DNA of 64,000 nucleotides from Epichloe hybrida (Eukaryota; Ascomycota; Sordariomycetes; Hypocreales; Clavicipitaceae), in the NCBI GenBank assembly GCA_019022495.1, contig JAFEKR010000039.1, positions 62,001 to 126,000 of the forward strand. The letters run 5' to 3'. This document shows positions 33,422 through 46,595 of the stretch, piece by piece (position 1 is the first letter of the stretch; each line of letters begins with the position of its first letter). The notes beneath the pieces were generated by a model. The model worked only from the letters and a program-made list of their open reading frames with translations, was not told where the DNA came from and made no database searches. The translations under genes were made by a program, and so were the position numbers.

Positions 33422-33439
33422 AGTTAAACTCTTAAACCC

Positions 33440-36400
33440 TTTAAGGAAAACGGACTATTAGCTAGATTTAAATATAAAGGAGCTATAGAATATCTACCTA
33501 AAACATACTTATATTACCTAGTAAGAAAGCCCTAACTCTATAGCGCCTAGGTAGTAACTAAAATACCCTAACTATAGAACATAAGAGGGTATAGTAGACG
33601 CTACCTAACTAATGTGGTAATGCTAAATCTAGTAATAATAATAACCTAGATAAGCTGCAGAGGTAATATAAGGTTATATAAGCTAAGCTATAAAATACTT
33701 GTATAAGAAAGAAGATTTTAAATATAAAAGCGTAGCTTAAGGAAATAAAAGCGGACTTATAATTAGCTAGTTTAGGTAAAGAACTTATAATTACCTCTTA
33801 GATAAACCCATAGAGAATTCCTTTATTCCTGGATTTCCTACCTAACACTAAGTTTATAGTAAACATATATTTATAAAGCTTTATTAAGACATAGTATAAG
33901 GTGCTTATATATAAAGGTAATACTTATAAGAATTTATAGGTATACCTAGTAGATTTAAATATGCTATTTAAGCTAGACTTAAGAACCTTTTGGGATAATA
34001 AAACGAAGGTAGTATATACTAGTAGCTGCTTAGCTAATAATATAAAGCGATAGTAGATGTGTTATATAATAGTAAATAGGTTAGTTAACTACTTAGCTTA
34101 TACCTAGGACGGATTTGTATTCTAGCTAAATACTAGAGTAATAGATAAAGATATATAGTGCTTAGAAGCTACTAGGATACTACTAAATCTTAGGTAGAAG
34201 AGTAATTAGTCTTTTTAATCTTTTCTAAGACTTTAGATAAAGGTAGAAGTGGAATTACCTAACTAAATCCCTATATGCTTAAGAATAGTAATTTTTCTAA
34301 ATAGCTTAAATAACACTATAAGGAAGTATATAGTTAGCTAAGAGTTCCTAATATCTTAGAGTTACCTATAGGGTTAAGGAAAAAAGGCTAAAGTTATAAT
34401 AATATCTATATTAAGTAATTATAATAGAAACTATAATAAGGAGAGTAGGAGTAATAAGAGATAATGCTCTAGCTCCCTTATAGATAACTTATAGTAAAGC
34501 TTATAGTAACCTAGTATAGGCTAGAGACTATTTAAGTACTATAAATATAATAGCCCTAGATATAGTTTAAATAGATGTAACGTGGTAGACTACTTAATCT
34601 ATAAAAGCAATAAGTATACTACTAAGAAGTATAAGAATAGTAGTAATAAAACCTTAGACTTAAATAAGATTCTAATTAGTTTAGCTTAGGCCTAGGATAA
34701 TAGTCTTACTATAAAAAAACCTATGGATAAGAGAATAAGAATATAAGTGTTCTTATAGTAAGATAACTACTAGTTAGTAGTGCTAGCGCTATTTAATATA
34801 GGCATGGAATATTATAAGAATAGTAGTAATAAAACCTTAGACTTAAATAAGATTCTAATTAGTTTAGCTTAGGCCTAGGATAATAGTCTTACTATAAAAA
34901 AACCTATGGATAAGAGAATAAGAATATAAGTGTTCTTATAGTAAGATAACTACTAGTTAGTAGTGCTAGCGCTATTTAATATAGGCATGGAGGATAACAC
35001 TAGAAAGCGTAAGCAAGGATATAATCCTACACTAAGGAATCTTATGTAAACTAGTTAAGGTAAAAGATAGCATAGGCTATATAAAGGTCTGCTAAGTTAG
35101 CTATTATGTTACTAATATATGAGAGGGAATACTTCTAGGGATAGACTAGACCCTAGAATATAAACCTATAGTAATAGACTAGAAGTAAGGTTTCTAGAGG
35201 TTTCTAATAACCTAGGATCGCATTGCTTTTGCCGTAGGTAAGCAATAACTTTATAAGGTAGTAAAGTAGTTTTCTATTATGCTATTACTAGTATTGCTAA
35301 AGATTAAGGTAGTTAACCTAGAGGTAATAGAAGAAGATACTAATAAAAATTCACTAATAGGTAATGTAATAAGTAATAACCTAAGTTGCGGCGTAGTTAT
35401 AGTAATAGTAGTAGAATATGCCTATATGTTAAAAAAGAAAAAACTAAGAAGCATAATAGCGCTCTAGGCAGTGTTTCGCGAAGAATTAGTAACGCTTATA
35501 TAAGAGATAGATAGCAACACACCCCTGTAGTAAATTCTAGAAGAGTATGCGGAATTTATAGATATGTTTTTAAAGGAGCTAGCTAGCAAGCTTCTAGAAT
35601 TAGGTGGTTACACTTATGTAATTAAATTAGAAGAGGGAAAACAACTACCCTAGGGACTTATATATAACCTAGCTAAAAAAGAGCTAGAAGTGCTTAGGGA
35701 GTACCTAGCAAGTGTGTAGGAGAAAGGGTAGATTAGAAGATTAATAAGCCTAGTAGGAGCCCTAATTTTATTTATTCTAAAAAAATCAGGGAAATTAAGG
35801 CTTTATATGGATTATAGGGGCCTTAATAGGATTACTATTAAAAATAAGGCCCCTTTGCTACTAATCTCTGAAATCCTTAATTAATTAGTAGGTATAAAGA
35901 TTTTTATGTTGCTAGATCTTTAAGAGGTGTACTACTAGCTATGTATTTGTAAGGGCGATAAGTAGAAGATAACATTCTATTACTACTATAGGCACTTTAA
36001 ATATCTTATAATGCTATTTAGGTTAGTGAATGCGCCAGCTACTTTTTAGGAATATATTAATAATACTCTTAAGGGGCTTGTAAATGAATTCTATATTGTT
36101 TACCTTAATAACACCCTAATATATAGTAGCAACCCCGTAAGATATATAGAGTATGTTAAAAGAGTGCTAGGGTGACTTTAGGACGCTAACCTCTACATTA
36201 ACCTTGAAAAGTGCTAATTTTTGGTTATAAAGGTAAAGTTCCTAGGTTTTATTATATCTAAGAAGGGCGTTAAAATAGAACCGTTATAGGTTAAAGCTAT
36301 TGTGACCTAGCTAATACCTAGTAGTGTGTTTGATATTTAATTATTCCTTAGCTTTATAGGGTTTTACTAATGCTTTATAAAATAGTATAGTAAGGTAGTA

Positions 36401-38895
36401 GTCCTACTAATAAACTGTCTAAAGGGTGTTTAACTAGTGGAGTTTAAGCTAGAGCCTAGCGAACTTATGGCGTTTAGAGAACTCTAAAAGAAGTTCTAGG
36501 AGGCACTAATCTTAGTGCACTTTAACTTACTTTATTTGCTAAGAGTAAAGATAGATGTATCTAGTTATGTAATTAGAGCTATACTTATAATATTAGTACT
36601 AGGTAGCTAGCACCTAGTAGTGTATTTTTTAAGGAAGTTAACTAATATTAAACTTTACTACTTAACCCTAGACGCTAAGTTATTAGCAATCTAAGAGGTG
36701 TTTTAAGCCTAGAGATATTACCTTGTGTATTTAACTTATTAGATTATAGTTATTATAAACTATCTAAATCATAAGTACCTAGCTATAAAGCTAAAGCTAT
36801 CTAGCAGGCAGGTAATAGTGTTAAATAAGCTTTATCTGTTTAATTTTAGGATTAAATATTATATAGGTAAGCTAAACCCTGCTAATACCCTGTTAAGAAA
36901 AGCAGATTATATTAGTAAGGAGTATAGGGCAGAGGCTATATCCTCGCAGCTACCTAACTTCTTAGCTAAGTTTTTAGATGCTAAGTAGTAAGGGCGCTAT
37001 ATGTGTGATAGTATAGTTATGGGCCCTAAGGTTATATTACTTAGTGTAGTTAATGGTTTGTTATAAGAACACTATAAGGGCTATTTGAGCCTCTAGGGTT
37101 TTAAGAAGATATAACTTTATTATATTATTAAGGAACCTAATAGTCCTATAAAGCCTATAAGTAGTACGCTAACTAGGTCTGCTTATTATAAGTAGTAAGG
37201 TCATGCCTTATCTATGTTTTCTAATGTTTCTATAAGTCTAGCAAGCCTATAGGTTAGGAGTCTAGCTAGGTTAGTAGTTAGTAAGTAGTATGAGCGCCCC
37301 CTTAAAACGCTGCTTAGCTATAATTTATTTATAAGTCTAAAAGCACACTATAAGCTAGCCACTTATAGTAGTGTTATAGCGAGAATATAGGTGGTCTGGC
37401 GAACCTCTTCTAAGTTTGTATGTAACGCTTATCCTAAGTATATAGAATTAGAGACTCTAATTTAAGTTATGTTATTTTAAGCATAGTAAGGTAATAACTT
37501 TACTATGGGTTAGAGAAAGCTACTTAAGAGCAGTAACCTAGAAGTATTATAAACATAGTCTATTAGGCTCTCTAAGCTATTAATATTTAAGAATAAAGTT
37601 TTTGTTCTAATAGGTATAAGGAAGGAAGTTCTAATGCTTACTTATAATAACCTAGCAGTAGGCTACTAGGGAGTTAGCAGGACCCTTTGCTAAATTACAA
37701 ACTAGTACTACTAGCTATTAATAAAGAAAGACACTAAGTTACATATGCGAACTTACGTAAGCTGTTAAACTTTAAAGCTAAGGCACCACAAACCCTATAG
37801 CAAGCTAGTAGCGCTACTAGTGCCTAATTAGCCTTTTTAAGAATTGTTAATAGACTTCGTTATAGGGCTACTACCCGTGAAAGACATAAACTAGACTTAC
37901 AATACAATCTTAGTTATTATAAACCATTTTATAAAGTATAGTATTTACATCCCTGTTTTAACGTGTATAACTAGCAATAGGTTAGCTACTATATTCTTAG
38001 AGTATGTTTTTAGGGATTATAGTGCTCTAGAGGGTATTATTATAGACTAGGGTTTAACTTTTACTAGCGGGTTTTAGATAACCTTCTGCTACCTTATTAT
38101 AACTAAGTAGTAACTAAGCACTACGTTCCACCCGTAGATAGATAGTTAGATAGAATGTCTAAACTAAGTTTTAAAGCATTATTTAAGAGCCTTTACTTGC
38201 TTTAACTAAACTAATTAGGCTAATAATCTTTTAATAGCATAGTTTATGTATAATATAAGTATCTGTTTAACTTATAGCTACACCCTAGCTAAGGCGCTAT
38301 AAGGCTATAACCCTAGGGGACTGTAGTAAGTAGTTACGGATATTCCTATAGTAAATAACTAGGTAGAAACTTATGCTATTGCGCTAAGAGATAGATATAT
38401 AGTAATTAAGCAGCTTCTAAGTAACTCATAGGTCTAGTATATAAAGCACTATAATAAGAAGTGGACCCTAATAAGGTTTAATATAGGTAACTATATTTTA
38501 TTATTTATAAAGAATATTAACTTATAGTAACCTAGTAGGAAGCTAAGTGTGAAGTACCTAAGCCCTTATAAAATCAAAAAGGTAATTAGTACCTATAGAC
38601 TTACATATTAATTAAGGCTACTATATAGAACGCGTCTGTATAATATTTTTAATATTACTAACCTTAAACTATTTATAGGGGACCTATCTAGCGTAGAAGA
38701 TATGTCCTTGCTATAAGAGAATGTTATAGATAATAAGTAGGAGTTTAAAGTTAAGAGAATTATATTATATTATTATAATAGGAGATATTAGAAATACCTA
38801 GTTAAATAGAAGGGCTATAATGCTTTAGAGAACTCTTAGGTAAAGAAAAGAGATTTTATTATAATAAATATTATTAAGGATTATAAGTAGTAACT
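33440..38895 (+). pseudogene. Remnant gag-pol of gypsy C with C-terminal chromodomain
   Basis: Reading TAG/TAA as Gln or Trp, RT shows '[20 protein letters not shown]' (35795-35855) and 'NAPATFQEY'. 'IVYLNN' (catalytic Y-L-D-D converted by two TpG-to-TpA changes) is at 36095-36112. Integrase shows 'FVIGLLP', 'IPVLTCI' and 'FHPQIDSQIE'. A chromodomain 'YLVKQKGYNALENS' (usual Y-L-V-K-W-K-G-Y-x-x-x-x-x-S-W) is near 38795-38840. Chromodomains in such integrases bind methylated histone H3 and direct insertion to heterochromatin. The only open stretch of note is about 60 codons at 35279-35467. Confidence 0.88.
34631..34991 (+). repeat. 183-bp tandem duplication within gypsy C
   Basis: 34631-34813 is repeated at 34814-34991 with no difference seen over about 178 bp, including RIP-type bases. 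The corresponding region of B (around 50700-50880) has one copy. The duplication therefore arose in this copy after RIP, or is an assembly artefact. Confidence 0.9.
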
Positions 38896-39800
38896 AAGTA
38901 GCTAGTTTATAGATATAGAGTTATATTTAGTAAAGTTTAGATAGTTAGTAGTAATATAAAAAAAAAATCTAGATAAATTCTTAGAAACCTAACTTATAGC
39001 TACTTCGCACTAATTATTCTATTAATACATTACCTGCCTAGCCCCTAGTATTCTTACCTATGCTAATAGGGGCGGAGAATTTATTCTTGTTATTAGAGAA
39101 ATCCCCCTCCCTGTATATATATATATAAAGCTTACTAGGGAGGTCTAGCGGCCTAATATAAGCAGGAAGCATAGATGTGTTAGTAGTAAGCTACTAGTAA
39201 GTTAGTAAAGCTATAAACTAGAGCGTAAAAATATATATAGATAGAAGGTTTTATATAATAAAATATAAGCTATTAGAAATATTAATCTAGACTTCTAGAT
39301 TAATAGTATTATTAAGTAGTAATATAGTAACTTATTTATTAGTATTAGCCTTATATATAACTTTTGCTATAAGTTACGCTTGCCTTACCTAACTACGCTT
39401 ATTAGCATTTTTAGTAGTTAGGAGCGTATTATAAAGTTTATGTTTTACATGCATTAAATACTAGTAGCATATTAGTAGTAACTAAGTTATAGAAATAAGA
39501 GATATATATATTATTAAGAAAGTATAGATTATCTTTAGGATTACTATAAGCACTAATATACTTAAAGAGCATATAGTATAACTAAGTAAACTAAGTAGGA
39601 CACTAGTAGTGTGTTAGTATATATATTAGTAGTAAGAAAGGGAGAATAAACCCTAGTATAGTCCTTATTATTATATATATAATAAGCGTATTTTATTAAG
39701 TTATTTATGTAAGTTAGGAGTAATATATAGTGAGATAGTAGTAAAGTTATACTTAGAGAATTAGTATATTAGGTTAGGATAGATTTGCCCTTAATAATAT
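38896..39800 (+). other. 3' non-coding region of gypsy C, first part
   Basis: AT-rich sequence following the chromodomain stop without protein remnants. It includes the 24-bp palindrome at 39281-39304 shared with B, and continues after copia D at 46596-47611. Confidence 0.6.
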
Positions 39801-39805
39801 ATTAT
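39801..39805. repeat. 5-bp target-site duplication, left copy (copia D)
   Basis: ATTAT occurs before the 5' LTR of D and at 46591-46595 after its 3' LTR. Confidence 0.85.
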
Positions 39806-40115
39806 TGTTAGAACAAAGGTGATATCAATCGCGCGACGCAGCCGCAATTACCCGGCAGAAGCTCGGGCCGCGCGCGGACCCCACACGTGACCCATAACCT
39901 GACACGTTGATTGGCTAGGAAATGTGGGGACACAAACGCGCAACCCCTTTTCCCTTTATGTATTGTAACTTCTAGCTTTTTACCTCTCTTTTTCCTACAA
40001 CTTAATTAATTATGATAATAGATAACGCAGCCTAGAATAGATAATTAATAACAATACTATTCTTCGGGCTTACGACTGTATTACACATTAAATTCAATAC
40101 CCTATGAATCTAACA
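39806..40115 (+). repeat. 5' LTR of copia D
   Basis: 310 bp, starting TGTTAGAACAAAGG. The outer 130 bp look unmutated (GCGCGACGCAGCCGCAATT...), and the inner end has only a few C-to-T changes. Confidence 0.95.
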
Positions 40116-40539
40116 CTAATTAGTGGTTACCTTCATAGATAACCACGCAGTCTTCGAACACCGCAGATTAGTAAGGTTAATTAGAAGAGGCAGCTTATCT
40201 GATAATAACTTACCTTATAAAATAGGAGGGCCATGTTTAATAATAAGTTATGCTAACGGAAAGGTATAATATAGCTCTTTTCTTACTTTAGTATTAATAT
40301 CTATATCTATACGGACTCCGAAATAATAAAGAAAGGTTTAATGCTAGTAGCTAAGCTATCCCCTTATCTCTCTTTGTTGTGCGTTCTATTATATATTTAA
40401 AGTCAACCGCCTTGCCTTGCGATCCTTTATATCTAAAACACGTTATATAATTATAGTTATACCCCTTTTCTTCTTATATTATAAGATTTACCTCCCTTAA
40501 TTAATTAGAATGTTAGATGTAGCTAAACTGTCTAGGACC

Positions 40540-43500
40540 TCTAGTTAATTTAGAGTTCCTAGCAAGACTAATAGCTATAATAATGCTATGGAAGGCGTTA
40601 AAACAGGAGATAATAATAAATACCCTAATAAAGGAAAAACCCCTATCTACACTAACCTATACCCCTATATCTCTGTAAGGCTTTAATAATATATTATAGA
40701 AGAACTGCTCTAATAAATAGGAAATTCTGAATATAAAGAGATAATAATACCTAAGGAAATTAGTCTCTATATCCTTATGAAAACTAAATAATATAAGGAG
40801 TAAGGGTTATTTAGAAGAATACTATTCTCTAAATTTAGTAATAACTTCTACGAATAGTTAAGGGATAAGTTCGTGGAAGGGAGAGACCTTTTATAGAACA
40901 GACTTCAAGACTATTTTCTTTATAATAGAGTGTATATAACTATTAGAAGAGGCACTAAGATAGTAAATAACCTTAAAGAAGTAGTAAACTAAGAAGAATT
41001 TAGATTTTAGACTCTTAAAGAAATTAAAGAGGCTAGGAAGAAGTATATAGGCTTCTAAAAGAACCTATAAAATAAAGAGTTCTTCCGTAATCTACTAGAT
41101 AACAGTGATGTTAGAACTAGGCAACCTACCCTATTACCCTATTTATTAGTATAATTACTATTAAAAGGATTAATAAGCTAGACTCCCCTAGGAAGACTAA
41201 GTTAATCCCCTCTAGGAAGGTTAATTAACCTAGAGTTAAGACTACCTAAGGATACTATTTGCAAGCATCTATAGGTGACTCCCCTGCCTATACCTTTACT
41301 AGAGGTAAGTTAGTAGTATTACTATAATAACACTGCTAGTAATGCCCCTGAGCAGGAGAGTTACTAATAGAGGTAATCTATACTATCTAGGGCTAGTAGT
41401 GCCCTTATTAGTATAGCTTAAAGAGCTATAATTCCTCTTTCCTAATATAAGGAAAAGGAGGATTAGAGGGAATAATAAGCCCTAAGGGTACTACTTATAA
41501 AGCTACCCTCTTACTTCCTAAAGACCTTACTACCCCTTTTATAGATATAAAGGGAAATACCTAGAGGACCCTTATAGACCTAGAGACCTTTGCTAAAGTA
41601 AATTATTAACCTATCTAAGGTATACCCTAAAGAATAACTCTATAGCGCTAATAACTATAATATCCTTAAATTAAAGCTTTAAATATTTTATAGAAAGTAT
41701 AAGTTGCTTAATATCTAGCCTAAATAAGCTAGTTATGCTTTTAAGGTTATACTTAAAGGCAAAGCACTGTAATACTATATAAACTACCTCTCTAAACCTG
41801 GATAACTATAAGATCTCCCTATGCTTATTAGCTATATAAGAGAATAATTTAAAACCAAGGATATATAGTAAAGATATCTACTAGAGTAGAATAACACTTC
41901 CCTGTAAGAAATAGTAAATAATAACCTAAGTAAGTTAATAATTAAATGCTTTAATAAACTTATAGAAAGACTAGCTATCTTATAATAAGTAGTGCCTAAA
42001 GTAAGCTAAACTAAAAGGGCACTCTAGAATTAACTTATTAAAGCCTATTATAGTATTCTAGAGTGTAGAGAAGTAATTATAGACCCGCTAGACGGACTAT
42101 AAGAGTTCTGTAAATAGATTAGAATAACCCTTTATCTAACTAAGGAAGAGAAGAAAAACTATTAATAGTTCCTAACTAAAGCTATAACCCTAGAGTAATT
42201 CTAGACTAATTAAAGATATAATAGGAATAGAAAAGAGACTTAATACCCCTTGAAACTATAAGGAAGAGGAGGTACTCCTTATATAAAGAAGTGCTATGTA
42301 TATAGTAAGGAAGGATGCTAGTTATCTAAGCACCCTAAAGAGAACTATAAGAAGGCGTTTAAATGCTTTAAGAACTATTACCTTACGGATCTAACTGATA
42401 ACTTATATTATTTATTCCTTACTTAGTATAAGGGAGAATATAAGTCCTAACCCCTTATTAATAATGAAATCGCTTAGTATATAAAGAGCATTGGATTTGA
42501 TGATAGCCCTGATGATATAGACAGGCTAGTACCTATAAGCTTCTTTACTTATAGAACCTAGATTAATAGCGAAAGAATGGTTTAATTCCTAATAAGGTAA
42601 GTAGCTTATTATAGTCTAAGTAAAGAAGACCCCTTTTAGCAGGAACTTGTGAATAAAGCCCTAGCGACGTTTATGTTAGAAGATTGCTATTCCTATATGA
42701 TATTCTAAGGGATTATGCCTAATACGGGAGCCGTAAAGTTCTCTATAGTAGGGCATCCTTAATTTCTTACTTTGTAATAATAGATACCTATATTATAGCT
42801 TAATGAATTAATAGAGAAGAAGGCATTAGTTAGATTCGGCGCGGGAGACCTGATTATCGCGCTTAGAGCGGCTATTGTGCCTACTCCCCTCGGAAATATC
42901 CTCTTTTAGGTTATCCCTACGAATACTCTATTTCTTTTATCCCTTAATAATATAGACTATCTAAAGATTAATTTTAATATCTCTAAGAACACGCTATAAT
43001 AAGGAAATATTAAAGTCCCTATTATATATAAATAGGGCTACGCCTAGATGCTTCTTACATAGAAAGAAGAAGTAGTTACTTAGAGCTACCTTATAGAAGG
43101 CAAGCTATAGTAATTATATTACTGCTTTAGACATCTATTAATCTAATGTTTACATAAGGTTCTCTGTAGATTAGGGCATAATATTAACATTAAAGCTATT
43201 AGGGAGCTAATAAGAATCTACTACTAATGCTAAATACACGTAGATAGCCCTAATTACTTTAAGTTTACCCTTAAGGATAAGTATAGCTTTAATTATAAAG
43301 TAATAGTAAATATCTTTTACCTAGATAGTAACTGCCCTATACTCCACGCTATAAATATGGCTATAGTGTTTAATATAGCAAAATTCCTTAATAATATCTC
43401 TATGAAAATAACCTAGGAAGCCCTCTAAATATGCTAGATTAATGCTTACCTAGGCCCCCTAGACTTTATTATTATAGACGCTAGAATAAACTTCCATGGT

Positions 43501-45835
43501 AATGAATTTAGATAATTTGTAGCTTTAATATTAATTTTAATTAAGGAAGTCCTTATTAAGGTATACTATAGCATAGGGAAGGTTAAAAGGTATTATAGGC
43601 TGCTCTAAAGAGCCTATAATATAATTAGATGTAAATGCCCTATAACGCTAGAACCTATTGCCCTTTAAATAGTAATTAAGGCCCTAAATAATACCGTAAG
43701 CCCTAATAGCCTTATCCTAACCCTCCTTATCTTTAGAGCCTACCTACGCATAATAAATGAGTCCCTATTATCGCCTAATATTACATAGCGTATAATTATA
43801 GTATAGAAGGCTACTAAAGAAATTAAGAGACTCTATGCTATCTAGAAGGTTAATAAGGCCCTTGCTAAACGTAATAGCCTAGACACCTTAAAGACCCTTA
43901 GCCTGCTACTTAGATTAAAGGTTAAGGTCTAGCGAGAAGGTAAGGGATAGGTAGGTCTATATAAGCTGCTAGTAATTACTAGAGAAAGCTATATACTTAA
44001 TATACCTAGAGGCCTAAAGGCCTTTAGGTTAATATCTATTAAGCCTTACTATAATAACCCTAGTGTAAAGAAGATAGCAAAGCCTAGTAAAGAGGAAGGA
44101 GAAAAAGGGTAAGAGGCTTATAATAAGAATATAGTGCTACTAATACTACTAAAGTAAGGATATAGAAGGCTATAGAAGAACCCTCCTATAATGCCTTAAG
44201 GTGCTAATACCTTCCTATTAGTAAAAGAATATAGTAACCTAGCTCTTATAATTAAGCTATGTAAGGAGGGAATTATTAAGACCCCTAGTAAACCTTTTAA
44301 GCTGTTAATGAAAGTGGAAATTAATGCCCTAATTAAGTAAGGTGTATTTGAATTTATTATGTTTAATAAGGAAAAATATAGTGGAATTCGAATCTTTAAT
44401 TCCTGAATTATTAATGAGATTAAAGGCAAGATAATAGAACCCTATAAAAAGTTATGCCTTATGATCTAAGGGTGTGAGAATGAAGGGAAATAGGCTATTC
44501 TCATATAGGCCCTAACGATTTAACACGCGAGCTAACGTCTTATCCTTGTAATAGCCCTATTAGTAAGATTAAGGAAATTCCTTATCTAGCTAAGAGATAT
44601 CTATTAGGCTTATATACAGGCCTGTACATTACTAGAGTGGCTAATCCTAGCGCGCTTACTAATTCAGATATAGCATCTCTACCTGCCTAGTATAATCTTA
44701 AGGGTTATAAAACCCCTTTATAGGCTCGCAAAGGTAGGAATATACTAGTAGGTTATATATTATAAGTATTATAGAGAGAACCTCTAGATAGAAACCTCTA
44801 TATATAATCCCTGCCTGCTTATAACTACAAAGGAAAGCCCTAACTTTACTTACATTAGAATATAAACTAATAATATAATTAGCCTCTTAGATAAGAAGTT
44901 CTCTAAGAAGGAAGAGACCTAGATTACTATAGTAGGCTTTAACGTAAAGCTAAAGTAATTCCTAACTTAGGACTGCCCTCTTACGTTTAATAGTAGCATT
45001 ATCTTGCTAGAGAATAATACTATTAAGATCTAGTAAAAAGGGTAGAGTAATAAGTTAGAGTTAGTTCTAATAACTAACTTAAAGCGCAAATACGTTAAGT
45101 AGAGGGCCTGAGGCGCTTATATTACCTTAATTTACTAACTAGAGGCTTACTTTAACCTATCTATTGCTATATAACACTAGGAGCCGACCCCAGAGGACGT
45201 GAAAGCCCTTAATTACCGCCTAAAGTAGTAGATAGATTACCTAGAGAGAGGTCTAATATTTATCCTAATTAACCTTAAGAAGACGAAGCTCTTTGCCTTT
45301 ATAGATAGATCCTTTGCTAATAACTAGAACCTATCCTTATAACTAGGATATATACTTATCCTAGCGAACGAAGACTACACTAATAGTAAGTTTATAATTA
45401 AAGGTAATATTATGTACTTTAGCTTAATAAAGAGCAAGAGAGTTACGCGAAGCGTGCTTACCTTAGAAGTTTATAGTATAGTAGCTAGTGTTAATATAGC
45501 TTACGTAATTGTAACTACCCTAAACTTAGTTACTAACTAACTAAAGCTCCTAAAGATCCTAGTTATTGCATGTATGGATTTATACTCCTTATATAAGTGC
45601 CTTATTAAGCTTAGTATAATAAAGGAGAAACGCCTAATAATTAATATTATAGCCCTTTAATAGTTATATAAATACTAAGAACTCTGCGAGATCTAATGGA
45701 TTAACAGAGAGGATAACCTAGCTAATACCTTTATAAAGGTATTACCTAATAAGGCCCTTAAGAGCTTTATCTTAACTAACCGGATAACTATCTAGATAGA
45801 GGGATAGGTTACCTACGCGTAATATACGCGTGGTA
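40540..45835 (+). pseudogene. Remnant gag-pol polyprotein of copia D
   Basis: Readable blocks with stops taken as Gln/Trp are as follows. The zinc knuckle is at 42288-42345 (K-C-Y-V-x-x-K-E-G-C-x-x-S-K-H). The protease at about 42715 reads 'IMPNTGA', where the family has D-T-G. The integrase (about 43110-43650) includes 'FRHLLI', 'KFTLKDKYSFNYKVI' and 'AYLGPLDFIIIDARINFHG'. RT spans about 44190-45250. RNase H (about 45290-45810) includes 'FIDRSFANNQNLSLQLGYI' and 'WINREDNLANTFIK'. This is the standard Ty1/copia order. It is not functional: stops are frequent and the aspartic-protease Asp is replaced. Confidence 0.88.
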
Positions 45836-46280
45836 AGAGGAAAAGATAATCCTCTAGGAGAATAGCTATAGGGATAAGATAGTAATACGCAGGGGATTTA
45901 CGCCCTTATAGTTAACATCCCTAGTGGCTATAACTATACTAGCCTACTAGGCCCTCCTAGTGAACTATAGAAATTAATGGCGGTGTGTAGGAGGATAAAG
46001 GTGTTGCTAAGGAGGAGGAAAACATCGTATACACGCTATAGTGTGGTATATATGTTATTTTAAGGAAAGAAGGGATTTAGAAGGACCTACTTATCCGTAC
46101 ATAGGCTTATAGGCTAAGCGAGATTATTATTTCCCTTTTATTAGTAACTATACGCCCAGACAGGCTATAAGTTCTTTTCCTTATATCCCCTATTAATCAC
46201 ATTCTTAATTTATCTTTCCTTTTTTATTTCTATAATTAATATCGCGTGTTAATAATTATATTAAAAGAGAGAAGTTTTAG

Positions 46281-46590
46281 TATTAGAACAAAGGTGATAT
46301 TAATTACGCGTCATAGCCGCAATTACCTAGCAGAAGCTTAGGCCGCGTGCGGACCCCACACGTAACCCACAACCCGACACGTTAATTGGCTAGGAAATAT
46401 AGGGACATAAACGCGTAACCCCTTTTCCCTTCATGTATTATAACTTCTAGCTTTTTACCTCTCTTTTTCCTATAACTTAATCAATCATAATAACAGACAA
46501 CGCAGCCTAGAATAGATAATCGATGACGATACTATTCTTCGGGCTCACGACTGTATTACACATTGAATTCAATACCCTGTGAATCCAACA
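46281..46590 (+). repeat. 3' LTR of copia D
   Basis: 310 bp. The inner start is converted (TATTAGAACA and other C-to-T/G-to-A changes relative to the 5' LTR), while the outer end (ATTGAATTCAATACCCTGTG...) is intact. Confidence 0.95.
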
Positions 46591-46595
46591 ATTAT

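Larger units (their letters stand above)
39806..46590 (+). mobile_element. Ty1/copia LTR retrotransposon D (level 5, innermost)
   Basis: An uninterrupted 6,785-bp element with 310-bp LTRs at 39806-40115 and 46281-46590 (TG/TA...CA) and TSD ATTAT. It is the same family as A and somewhat less mutated: it retains more CpA and CpG and longer readable segments. The order gag - zinc knuckle - protease - integrase - RT - RNase H is complete on the + strand. It is inserted in the 3' non-coding region of gypsy C. Confidence 0.96.

Noticed and set aside
35279..35467. 62-codon open frame in the AT-rich block
   Set aside because: Lies in the protease/RT linker of gypsy C and is simply a stretch that escaped stop formation.
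44196..44429. 77-codon minus-strand frame in the AT-rich block
   Set aside because: Antisense of the RT region of copia D.
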